Shown here piece by piece: positions 52,343 to 62,466 of a stretch of DNA of 64,000 bases. The position numbers and the translations under genes are program-made. Source of the DNA: Blasia pusilla (taxonomy: Eukaryota; Marchantiophyta; Marchantiopsida; Blasiales); contig CM114275.1 in NCBI GenBank assembly GCA_050084515.1, positions 4,340,001 through 4,404,000 on the forward strand, in the 5' to 3' direction. The notes under the pieces are model-generated. The model did not search any database and was not told the origin of the DNA. It worked only from the letters and a program-made list of their open reading frames with translations. How positions within the stretch are numbered: the first letter of the stretch is position 1; each line of letters begins with the position of its first letter.

Positions 52343-53290
52343 AGGGTGTTAGATCTCTTCGGAGGGATTAGCACCGGATTGGCTGCACTATTGCAGGCGG
52401 GCATACGGGTGCATCAGTACCTTTACGTGGAGAGAGATGAGACCGCGCGGCGAGTATCATTACGTCACGTGGGGAGATTGGTCCAGAGGTATCCTGAGTT
52501 GTTGCCGGTATCTGCAGTACAGGGATATGAGCATATGCTACCCGCTGACATCTCTTTGGTGGGGGCACAGGATCTGGATAGAGTTGGCACCATTCATTTG
52601 GTGATTGCTAGATGGCCATGTCAGGGTCATTATTCAGCTGGCCGAGGATTTGGATTGCAGGATCCGAGGTCAGGGATGTTTTGGGAGATGTTGCGAGTAT
52701 TACGACACTTGCAAGAGAGTCAGATATGTTCTCCAGCATACATTTTGGAGAACGTGCCGTTGTTGGGAGACACTCGTGTACGTGTGATGACAAGTGTACA
52801 TCAAGTGAGGTCATGGTTGGGACCTGCTGTGTTGTTAGATGCAGCGAGAGTTGGGTCATGTGCCCATCGTCCACGACTATGGTGGACGAACCTGATACCA
52901 TCAGAGGTACTGAGTTGAGCATACAGTGGAGTCCAGAGAGCACCACATCTCATAGTGGATGCTATTTTGGGCTCAGGGCGTTGATCTCAGGTGGTGACAC
53001 GGGATGATAGACCACCGTTGGCCATGGCCAATAGGGTGGGGGGATTGAGGGCAGCCTTACCTACGTTGGTGAGCTTCCCAGCATCCCATGCCTTTCATCA
53101 AGGAGGGCCTGGCATGATTTGGGATGAGGTGATCGGAGCATTGGAGGAGCCTACAGTAGATGAGCGCAAGCACGCCATGGGGTTCACTACCGGTACTACG
53201 GTGGTGCCAGGGATGACTGAGGCATCACGGAGATAGGTGTTGGGGTAGGCGATGGACCTCAACTGTCTCACATGGATAGTCAGGCTAGGT
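52343..53290 (+). pseudogene. C5 cytosine DNA methyltransferase domain inside gypsy pol
   Basis: The enzyme would methylate cytosine in DNA using S-adenosylmethionine. Motifs in order: I, VLDLFGGISTGLAALLQAGI (SAM-binding loop, closest in pattern to DNMT3 and DRM); IV, HLVIARWPCQGHYSAGRG with the catalytic Pro-Cys-Gln; a GLQDPRSGMFWEMLRVL helix; VI, AYILENVPLLG with the Glu-Asn-Val; VIII, CAHRPRLWWTNL; then ALPTLVSFPASHAFHQ, ERKHAMGF and a motif X-like RR-stop-VLG-stop-AMDLN. The motif IV Gly is Arg in this copy. Stops (TGA 52916 and 52982; TAG 53234 and 53246) show it is dead here, although the first 190 codons are open. It is in frame with the protease upstream and RT downstream, so it was part of one polyprotein. 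Family assignment is pattern-based. Confidence 0.88.
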
Positions 53291-53590
53291 ATGGCTGAGC
53301 AGAGACGGATGCGAGTGTCATCCATGCCATCACGTCCATGAGTTGGACCATTGCCTACAAGGTCTGTACAGGCATTGGCTGGGGGCGAGACGAGGAGAGA
53401 TAGGCACCCATGGACTTCCTGGGACGTCGTTCGAGTAGAGAGTGCGAAGGCGGCTAGAGTTGCACATGTTCATTTTTTGGATGTGGAGCATGGTATAGGA
53501 GGTCAGAGTGGAGTGGCTGTTGTGGAGGTGGCTAGGGTTGCTACATAGCAACCAAAGCCGGAGGTTGCGTCCCCTTCGAGTGAGGTCACG

Positions 53591-54607
53591 ATGGAGACTT
53601 GGGAGCCTGTGATAGGTCTCAAGTTGATAAGAGGAGAGCGACGGCGAGTTCATAGGTTTCTGAGAGGGCATGTCAATTGTTTTGCCTTGAGTATGAGAGA
53701 CTTGGGTACGCTGAAGGGTCCCAGGATACGGATTGAGTTGGCTAGTGATACATCGATCTTTTGTCGACCCTACAGGTATTCTGATATGGAGTGAGCCTTG
53801 ATTCAAAGCAGGAGTCAGGACTTGTTGGAGGCAGGACTTGTGGAGTTATCACATGGGGAGTATGCATCTGCCACAGTCATGCCGGCGAAGAAGGATATGT
53901 ATGGCAATTGGCCGGATAGGCAGATATGTGGAGATTACCGTCCTATCAACCGACAGACGAGGTCAGATCGGTACGCCATGCCTACTCCTGAGGAGATCTT
54001 TGATGCGATAGGGTATGCAAAGATCTTCAGTACTTTAGATCTCCATGCTGGCTATCATCAGCTTCCTATCAGGTTGGAGGACACGAAGAAGACAGCATTC
54101 TTGGGGATAGATCGGTTCGGGAGAGATTGCTTGTATCAGTGGTGGTTCTTGCCATTTGGGCTGAAGAACGCGCCTGCAGAGTTTTAGAGAGTGATGGATA
54201 GGATTCTGGCTGGCTTGGATTTTGTACGATGTTACATAGATGATATTCTTATCTTCAGTTCCACAGTTGAGGAGCATGAGCGACACTTGGAGGAGGTGTT
54301 TCGGCGATTGCAGTTACATGGACTGAAGTTACATCCAGGCAAGTGCAGATTCTTTCAAGAGCAGATTGAGTACTTGGGACACACCATATACCCGAGTGGG
54401 TTAGGCGTTCAGCAGACGAAGGTAGAGGCTATTGCGCAGATTCCACGCCCTACAGATGTGAGTCGAGTCCGAGCATTTCTTGGACTGGCGAACTTCTATG
54501 GACCGTATGTCAAGCGTTTTAGTGCGATCGCAAAGTCTTTGACCTTGTTGACGAGACTTGATCAGGTTTGGTTGTGGGGAGATGATCAGGAGCGAGCATT
54601 TCAATAG
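53591..54607 (+). pseudogene. Gypsy reverse transcriptase
   Basis: Conserved RT blocks: GLVELSHGEYASATVMPAKK, CGDYRPINRQT, FSTLDLHAGYHQLPI, FLPFGLKNAPAEF, then the catalytic CYIDDILIFS (Y-x-D-D), HPGKCRFFQEQIEYLGHTI and VRAFLGLANFYGPYVKRFS. TGA at 53792, TAG at 54185 and TAG at 54605 interrupt an otherwise uniform frame. Confidence 0.93.
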
Positions 54608-54619
54608 CTCAAGGACAGG

Positions 54620-55040
54620 TTGACATCCTCACCCATTTTACAGAGACCGGTTAGGGGTCGCCCATTCCAGTTACATAGGGATTGGAGCATGTTGGCTCTA
54701 GGAGCAGTGCTTACTCAAAGGGATGACAAGAAGAGGGAGTTCGTTGTGGCTAACGCGAGCCGATCGAACAACATTGCAGAGGCAAAGTATAGCTCCTACG
54801 AGGGAGAGTGCTTGGCTGCAGTGTGGGTCGTGGCACATTTTAGGTGCTATTTATTTTGCAACCCTTTCACACTTATCACTGATCATCAGCCGTTGAGGTG
54901 GTTGATGGAGTCCGACAAGCTTACGAGCAAGCTTGCCTGGTGGGCTCTATTACGACAGGAGTATGACTTTGAGGTGGTTCATAGGCTAGGTCGGCTGAAC
55001 CAAGATGCGGATGGGTTGAGTCGTAACCCATGTCCGAGTC
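54620..55040 (+). pseudogene. Gypsy RNase H
   Basis: Shows LHRDWSMLALGAVLTQRDD, KYSSYEGECLAAVWVVAHFR, LITDHQPLRWLM and LGRLNQDADGLSRNP, the standard gypsy RNase H blocks with their Asp and Glu residues. It is continuous with the integrase in one open frame of 495 codons (54620-56107). Confidence 0.92.
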
Positions 55041-55379
55041 AAAGAAACAACACAGGAGCTCGATGGCACGGAGAGAGTGATGAGGAGATGGTGCCCGGTT
55101 GGCATGCATCTGCCTATCTGTGTTGGTTGACTATGGCAGGTCAGCCACATGTGATGACTCCAGTGGTGGGGTTGGATGATGAGTCTTTGGATTCGGAGGT
55201 TAGTGAGGAGGCGACAAGTGGTCGTGATATCCATGACGACGTGGAGGTTATGGAGTTCTTGCGCAGTGGCGTCATTGCGAGTACAGTGAGTGCTAGGGAG
55301 CGGGATTGGATCCTACAGAGAGCCAAGAGGTTCAGGTGGGAGGGGACTCATATTTTGCGGGTATGGGGAGATGGTAGGA

Positions 55380-56443
55380 TACCTGTGGTACCTCATCCTT
55401 CCCTGCGAGCATGTGTAGTGCGACATGCCCATAAGGAGTTGGGACATTTCGGAGTAAAGCGTACTTACAGCTTACTGCAGGTTCAGTATTGGTGGCGCGA
55501 CATGCATACTGGGGTACAGCAGTTTGTGGCCAGATGTATGGTATGTGACAGAGTGCGAGCATCCTTCAATGCTCCCACTCTGCAGTTACATCCTTTGCCG
55601 ATTATGGGTTTAGATTATCGGTGGAGTTTAGACTTTGCGGGAGCTTTGCTATTGACAGGGCGTCATCATAGGTACGTGTTGGTCATGGTGGAGCATTTCT
55701 CCAAGTGGATAGAGCTGGTGGCTCTACCAGACAAGGCGAGCGAGGGAACAGCTTATGCGTTTCTAGATCGTGTGCTTAGTCACTTTGGTGCACCGGCGGA
55801 GGTGTTGACTGACCAGGGTACCGAGTTCAGGGGAGAGTTTCAGGCCTTGTGTGATCAGGCGCTGATAGATCACCGCACCACGTCCAGAGATCATCCTGAG
55901 GCGGATGGGTTGGCGGAGAGAGTGGTACAGACGGTGAAGAGAGGATTGCGCAAGTATGGCTTGCAACGGGGACAATTGAGGGAGTGGGACCTACAGTTGC
56001 CATGGTTGGCTATGGGTTATCGCTTTAGTTGGCAGGCATCCTTGGGGTCATTTTCACCGTACTTTTTGCTCTTTGGGAGAGAGCCAGATTTACCTACAGA
56101 AATTTGACGTGACATGGCGGAGGTGTTAGATCTTGATGATCTAGATGTGTGGGTACAAGCATGTTCTCAGAGGGCAGAAGTTTTTTGTAGAGTTATGCCT
56201 ATGGCCTTTGAGAACTTAGCTATTGCCCAGCATAGAGATGCATTGAGGTACGCGACAATTTGTGGAGGAGGTTATCGTCCAGAGATTAGGAGGTTTCATC
56301 CTGGAGATTACGTGTATTTACAGCAGGCGGCACCCACGACGCTAGATGTCACTACAGGGCGCACGATCCTACGTGTGCGCGAGGTATTACCTCATGTTGG
56401 AGGGACGGGATGGTATGGTTTGGAAGGATCATGTGCACAATAG
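55380..56443 (+). pseudogene. Gypsy integrase
   Basis: Zinc-binding HHCC region (HAHKELGHFGVKRTYSLL, then CMVCDR), DDE core with SLDFAG, VLTDQGTEFRG and EADGLAERVVQTVKRGL, then LPWLAMGYRFSWQASLG and FGREPDLP. After TGA at 56105 the C-terminal barrel continues (RRFHPGDYVYLQQ) to a frameshift near 56400. No chromodomain is seen at the place where chromoviruses carry one; a PHD finger follows instead. Confidence 0.92.
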
Positions 56444-56657
56444 AGTGCCATGTCATCTTCAAAACGTAGATGGGAGGGTGGATCCGAGCTTGGCAGTGGT
56501 ACCTGCTGGCTTGAGGTGTATGTTGTGCGGATCTACAAGGGGTGCAGCCACCATGTTGGTATGTGATGGTTGTTCTCGAGGGTGGCATATGTTATGTCTG
56601 ACCCCCCCTCTTGATGTGGTTCCCACGGGACGATGGATGTGTCCGAGATGTGTATAG
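56400..56657 (+). pseudogene. PHD finger at the C-terminus of gypsy pol
   Basis: After a frameshift near 56400 the frame runs HVHNRVPCHLQNVDGRVD and then a full Cys4-His-Cys3 set: CMLC, VCDGC, WHMLC and CPRC (56517-56654), ending in TAG at 56655. The WHMLC spacing, the pre-final Trp and the final CPRC are classic for PHD fingers, which read histone H3 tails (often K4 state). At the end of an integrase it could steer insertion, as chromodomains do in chromoviruses. The register change means this copy could not make the fusion. Confidence 0.85.
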
Positions 56658-56719
56658 GGTAGTAGGTCATGTCAAAGAGATGTGATATTTTCTATCTGGA
56701 GTTGGGGGGATCCAACTGC

Positions 56720-56733
56720 CAACTAGGGGGGCG
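56720..56733 (+). other. Gypsy polypurine tract candidate
   Basis: The run actaggggggcgg directly precedes segment A. A polypurine tract normally abuts the 3' LTR, which argues that the LTR proper begins at segment A (TGTGTGATCTCC, 56736). Confidence 0.55.
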
Positions 56734-57494
56734 GTTGTGTGATCTCCATGTATATGTATGAGTTGATTTTTGTACATGTGTGGATCGACTCATGTGTGGG
56801 GAAGATCGGTGTTGTGTGGTGTAGATGTGACCAGCAATGTATGTTGTGTAGCGATATGTATGCGCACGACAACTGTCAGATCTGAGTAGCCGATAGGTCG
56901 AGATCTATTGTGGATAGGGCGTAGGAGCCAGCGGACTATCTAGAGTGTAACTTTGTCCCACGGTGTCGGATGAGGTTGAGGATAGGTCCATTGTGTCAGG
57001 AACGTCGTTTCTGAAAACTTTCATGTTGAGGTCTTTCACAGTTGGGTGACTTGTTGACTAGGTCACCCGCCCTTGGTAACATGTGCGCGTAGGTTACCAA
57101 GGAGAGGGCTATTTTTAGGGGAAGAGCCTTTTGGCTCTTCCCAACCCTATATAAGAGAGAAAGATGGCTTTCCTAAGCCATCTTTCTCATGTTGGGCCGG
57201 TGGAGCACCTCCCTTGTATGTGTGTGAGATAGGACTAGGGTGCTAGCGTCCGGATTCCTTGATACCACAGGGTGGACGAGGCTCGATATGCCGATGTAGA
57301 TTGAAGAGTGGAGTTTTAGGCCGGGTGTGCCGTTTTTACTACTCTTTATTTTTTGTTGTGTGATCTCCATGTATATGTATGAGTTGATTTTTTGTACATG
57401 TGTGGATCGACCCGTGTGTGGGGAAGATCGCTGTTGTGTGCTGTAGATGTGACCAACGATGTATGTTGTATAGCGATATGTATGCGCACGACAA
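56734..57494 (+). repeat. Gypsy 3' terminal repeats in order A-B-A
   Basis: Segment A (begins gttgtgtgatctcc, ends gcgcacgacaa) is at 56734-56872 and again at 57355-57494. Segment B (480 bp, starts TGTCAGATCTGAG) is at 56874-57353 between them. B followed by A has TG...CA ends and is bordered by aggt. But A followed by B starts right after a purine tract (aggggggcgg). The two clues disagree about where the LTR begins. Confidence 0.85.
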
Positions 57495-58731
57495 GGTCAA
57501 TAGGAGCTCATATTGAGCTTGTTGTTAGGAGTAATTATAGCCACTTATAGAGCCTCATTATTGTTTTCTAGTATATATTTTTCCATATTGGGAGTTGGGC
57601 CCTTCGAGAAATTTTGACTAGCCTCTAACAAACATGAATGATACCAAGGGGTAAGAAAATAACACTTGATTGGTTAGTTTTAGATTGATGCGACAATTGA
57701 TAGATGTCATAAACATGACTAGGAAGAATATTGGAAATCAAGTTTTCAATACACCTTATCTATTGATATATGTAGATTTGAATTCCATGTTCATTTGGAT
57801 TTTGCAATAACTATCAATAAACTTTGAAGTCAAAATTTTATGAAAATTAGAGTTTATTTACCTACCTCTGGATTCTCTTATGGCCAATTATATATAAGAC
57901 TATATAGGGTAGAACATAGAAGTTCAATCCAAGTAGCACATATCCAAGAAAAAAGTGACTACACACTTTATAAAAAAAATTAAATGGAAGAAACCTATAC
58001 TTAAAAACATTGAATTTTTTAAATAAACATTCATTTCCTAATGTTTTTCAAAATGATGCCAACTTCCAATTTGAAATGTTTGTTCTTAAACCTACTATTT
58101 CCTTTACTAGGATATATTTTACATAGAAAATCCAATAAAAGTTTTCTTGTAAGATATAGAGTTGCAATAAGTCTACATAATTGATGCACGAAATTAAAAA
58201 TGAAGAATATTTTTTAAAATTATCCATTATTATTTTAGGATTAAATAATTTAATCTTAAATCAAGTTTAAGGACTTTTACTCACAATGAATGTATATATA
58301 AGAATGGGCCACCCTATAAGGACAACAAGATAAAATAATGGGACAATAAGACCAAAGAACAACATGGTAGAATTTTGTTTGTGGGGTTATATTAGATGGG
58401 TAAAGAAGTCACGTTGCGTGCGTTATATGGATAAAGAGAATGAAAAATTTAAATGCAATAGGAAAATAATTTTATTAATTAATCATAATTTATGTAATTA
58501 TGGATGATACTAATATATAAGAAGAGAAAAAGATTATTTTAATAATTTAAAAAATAAAAATAATTATCTTCTTATGATTTAGTTCATATTTGATAGGATA
58601 GGAACAAAAGAGTTTTAATGGAGAAGGAATAAATTTTATTTAAATTTTATGAAAAAAAATTACCTAGAGAAACTGTATTGTATCATTTAAATTTGAAATT
58701 AATTAAAAGAATCGAATGTTATTATTACTCT
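57495..58731. other. AT-rich non-coding sequence
   Basis: No gene or recognisable repeat between the gypsy element and the inverted-repeat element at 58732. The first bases may be the rest of the older, interrupted gypsy relic. Confidence 0.45.
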
Positions 58732-59267
58732 AAATCAAACGACCTAACACTCGCTGTCATGTCACATTCCCGTAGACAAATCTTCAAGTGTTATGAAACG
58801 GAGAGATCGGAGTTTTAGGGGCACAATCACGAATTCTTTTAAATTCTTCACCTTCTCTACCAAATCTATTCCTATTCCTGAGCGCCGTGATATTCTTACA
58901 TTTAAAAAATGATTTCGTACGCTGACTGGTCATGTGTTTGAATGGTATTCGAAAGGATTTGGATAGCTGGATGGTGGTTGAATCTCTCAGTAGCTTCTCA
59001 ATCTCTCCCCATTTGTTATGTAATCGATCCTCTTTCCGATCTCTCGGTTTAGAGTACTTGAAGATTTCGCTGAAGGGATGTGTTAGCGCTAGGTCGGTTG
59101 GTTTGGACATTGTGAGTCTCTGTTGCATTGGCATCCGAACAACCCATGGCTGTATTCAGAGATCATTCAATTGATCCACCTTTCCGGTCTCTCCGTTTCA
59201 TGACACTTGAAGATTTGTCTATGGGCATATGACAGGGATTGACAGCGTTAGTTAGGTCGTTTGATTT
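58732..59267. mobile_element. Small element with about 80-bp terminal inverted repeats (MITE-like)
   Basis: The left end aaatcaaacgacctaac (58732) through cggagagatcgga (58811) is matched in inverted form by 59183-59267, with indels. The shared core is tagacaaatcttcaagtg. A third, diverged inverted copy of the inner part lies at about 59034-59110 next to the right arm. The element is 536 bp and has no coding capacity. I see no clear target duplication, so superfamily (Mutator-like or other) is open. Confidence 0.7.
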
Positions 59268-60460
59268 GATTCAGATATTGAGAGTCCTTTCCAACCTCGG
59301 CCATGCAACAGCTTCACTTTAGACTTGGATCCCCCCTTCCAAAATCCACTATTGGACCCGGTAATCTGCTTTGTTCTACGAGCCGCGTAGGTATCAACGT
59401 CGCATCTGATTGAGTTCTCAGATCAATCTGAGAGTACGAGCGATTGCGTTTGCATACTGCTCGCAAGTTGGAGATTGCAGGTTAGAATCGCACGCAATTG
59501 TAAAGAAAAGGTGAATTGAAATTTGTGATGTCTGTACAGGATAGCTTCTGTTGATTCAAAAGCTGAAATGATCACAGATTACAAGCAGATAAAGTTCAAT
59601 TTCCCGAGGAGGTGGGGCTGTCGATCTCGACGGATATGTGAATCACAACTGGAGCTCTTGCTGATTCTACCCGCAAAAGAAGACGTCAACCCTAGTCTTC
59701 AATGGCGTTTCCGATGCCAATCTGAAGGAGCATCAACAGTTTGAAGAAACGATGCAAAGGCGAAATCAGTCAAATTCGTCTGGATTCATACAATTTCCCA
59801 CTAAAGGTAGTCATGGATACTTTGTCTCTGTTGTTAGTGAGTTTAGCTGGTAGGGGAGTGTCTCTTTTCTTTTTCCGAGTCGTTTGTGGCCTTCACGAAC
59901 TCGACTCTGCAGACTCGCTCTGCAGATATATCTCGACGTGACAAACTTGAAGGCCGTGCTGGATACTACGGGCTATGTGGATTCACAGTGCAATATCCGC
60001 TTTAGATTTCATCAGCGTGTCGATATCGTAGTTGTTGTGTATCTCAAAATTTCCCCGATCGACAGCGGAAAGTTTGCGGCCAGTTGCCAGTCGTCCGTGT
60101 GGTCCTTGAGAAAAAGAGCGCAAGCAACCTGTGGTCCTGGATTGGAGAAAGATTGTGTTATGCCCATCAGTTTTTTCATGCCATTATGGAGGGTCATATT
60201 TTGTCATCTGGCTTGCAACGACCACTCGGATCATCGGATGTCACAAAGCTTCTGACTTTAGTCACTGGTGGAGCCGGGATCTGAAATTCAAACCTAACTG
60301 TTAATTTGTTTCTCATGGCACCCGAAGCTCTCTGCCGGAAAATCATGTCATTCACTGGTGTAAAGGTCAGTTTAGGTCGCTTGCGTTGTTCATAACTCAA
60401 ACTCTTTCTAGTGTTTTAGAGTAAGTACCTCGCGGTTGCGGGGGCATTCGGGAAACGCCA
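59268..60460. other. Gene-like composition, no supported gene
   Basis: Composition rises here. Minus-strand frames 60194-60400 and 60012-60197 contain protein-like stretches (SYEQRKRPKLTFTPVNDM; GPQVACALFLKDHTDDWQL) and a possible acceptor ttgaatttcag at about 60293-60283, so relic exons are possible. I recognise no family on either strand and do not assign a gene. Confidence 0.3.
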
Positions 60461-60469
60461 GGAGCGAAA

Positions 60470-60541
60470 TTTGAAAATCTACGATCCCAGAAACTGCGAA
60501 ACGTAGATTTTCAAATCACGGTCAGGTATTGTGACCGTGAT
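60470..60541. repeat. Two consecutive perfect hairpins
   Basis: Hairpin 1: tttgaaaatctacg (60470-60483) and its reverse complement (60502-60515), 18-base loop. Hairpin 2: atcacggtca (60515-60524) and tgaccgtgat (60532-60541), 7-base loop. They share one base. Confidence 0.85.
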
Positions 60542-62466
60542 GTAGAGTGGGGTGGTGTTGGTGGTGGAGACCAGATAGTTTCATTCAAGGGCCTATAGTG
60601 GATTACTGTCATGGAGCCTGGCACCATTTTATTTTACTAAGAACGTATAGAGGAAATCTATGTGACTCTTGAATAGCGAAAGAATTCATCGGTGATAGGG
60701 AAACTCGATTTTCTGGCAGAATACCCCTTTTTGTGTTTTCACATTGTAGAACAAATCCGATTTGATACTTCTGAAAGATCCCTGACTATTAAGCTCAAGA
60801 AATTATCAGCACGTTATGAATACTCGCACGAACCTCAATTTCGAGAGTGGACATGCTCTTATTGGCGACCAAACATACTCTTGTTGTTTTCCAGATCCAG
60901 CATCTGAGCGAGAGAGGAGGTCACTCGAAGGTAATCCTTTAGCTCTTCCAAAAGCGTGTACACTGCACTAGTTATCCAAAGACTCTCATGGTTGAGCTCG
61001 AGCATAACATCGTCTCCTCGACCTATTTATTGGAAAGGACAGAGCAGAGCCACTCTCAAGCACTGTCGTGCATAATCCAGTCTTCTTCGAGGATCCGATA
61101 AATTCCATTCAATGAAAAAACTGCAAGGCAGAATCCAATCTTACTCATATGATATTCCCGCCACGCTCCTGCTCGGTACAACATTTCCCTAGACCGTCCG
61201 CGACAGTCAAGATTCTCATATTAGATCCCAGATTATCAGTACAATGACACCCAATTCCCATACATTGTAAGAGCTTTTAAGGATTTAATTCAGCGATTTC
61301 AGGTCTTGTACATGTTCTTACCTTTCCTTCTATGGGGAGTGGGAACCATCTCTTGGCCTGACTTGGCCGGCGCCCATACTTTTTAGTATAGAATGGTATG
61401 TAGAGAGGAGAGTTGAGACTCTCCTCTCTACATAGAGTATTGCATTGCTCCAAAGGGTTGATAGTTCTAAGACTATCTGGTTGACAGAGTTTTTCAAGCT
61501 TCGAAGCGGAATTTCAATCTCAGCGTAGCCGTGATCCGTCAGCTTTAGGAAGTGGTCAGCTTTGAAATTGGTTTACTAGATCCTTCAATGGTGGTCATTC
61601 AGAGAATTCAGTCTCCTTGGACGTATCTTGTCGTGATCGCTTCGCAAATTATCGGATTGCTTCATTCGAAACTCTACCTATGATGTCCGTTAGCTCGACG
61701 CTTTAATATCTTTACTGGCCAATTTGCGAAGATCGAGGAACGCATTGACTGTAACTTAATTGAACTGTCAAAAACCTGACGCGTTCAAATTGCCTCTCAA
61801 ATTGAGGGAAGAATGAAGTACACTACGTCACTTTGAGCATCCTACAGTACCGACTCTGCCAGATGAACGTCTTCCTGCACAAATGTTGGTGGTCATCTGG
61901 TGTTCCACATCTACAAATCAACAGTTTGGTGATTCATCGTTCAGGTCCTTACCGGTGGACAACAGTCAGTCAAGTGGTACGTCCACTGACGGTTGATTCT
62001 TTCGCACAATCGATTTGCAAAGTAGGCATTCTGTATCCATGGCACCTGAAACATCTTGCGTGCCACAACTTGCAGGTACGTAGAGTCTCTGCCGTAGAAT
62101 TTCCAGGACGATGCTGGATTCACCTGAGAGTCTATAGTTTCTGCCGCTTGCATGTTTTCACTTCTGCACTCGATTGGAGGCATGCGCTTGTAGACTCATG
62201 AGCCTGGAACGGTCAACCCGTCTGGATGCATAGTACTACCGACTTCAAATCATGAGCTCTATCATTTTCGTTTCTCTTTCTCCATTCCACGTTTGCTAAC
62301 CTTTACATCTTGACAAGGTTCTATGATGATGCGTAGGCTTCTGTTGGATTGAATTCTAAGAAAAGGCCTCGAGCAGCCTAGCTAAGTGTGAACTTCACAG
62401 CTGCAAGGAGTTTTTAGAAGCGAGTATCAAAGTTTTTTCCAAATTGCTTGAATTTCAAACTATGAG
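60542..62466. other. No gene seen (apart from the 61397 hairpin)
   Basis: Moderate composition. Short frames such as 60692-60907 and 61833-62201 show no recognisable domain. Confidence 0.4.
61397..61434. repeat. Perfect 17-bp hairpin with a 4-base loop
   Basis: Arms 61397-61413 (tatgtagagaggagagt) and 61418-61434, loop tgag. No coding context. Confidence 0.92.

Larger units (their letters stand above)
47697..57493 (+). mobile_element. Ty3-gypsy retrotransposon carrying a DNA methyltransferase and a PHD finger
   Basis: Order on the plus strand: terminal repeat, long leader, gag with CCHC knuckle, protease, C5 cytosine methyltransferase, RT, RNase H, integrase, PHD finger, terminal repeats. 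RT before integrase marks Ty3-gypsy. Flanking aggt (47693-47696 and 57494-57497) fits a short target duplication. The pol frame is one register from about 51461 to 56435 and is interrupted by eight TAG and seven TGA codons. gag lies in two other registers. So it is a dead copy. Captured cytosine methyltransferases have, as far as I recall (de Mendoza and colleagues, 2018, unchecked), been reported in retrotransposons of a charophyte alga and a dinoflagellate. The combination with a C-terminal PHD finger is unusual to me. Confidence 0.92.

Noticed and set aside
52608-52946. Minus-strand frame of 112 codons over the methyltransferase
   Set aside because: Shadow of the plus-strand methyltransferase frame, which carries the real motifs.
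59741-60284. Plus-strand frames suggesting a small gene at 59.7-60.3 kb
   Set aside because: Different frames with no domain, and competing minus-strand frames look equally protein-like. Evidence is insufficient on either strand.
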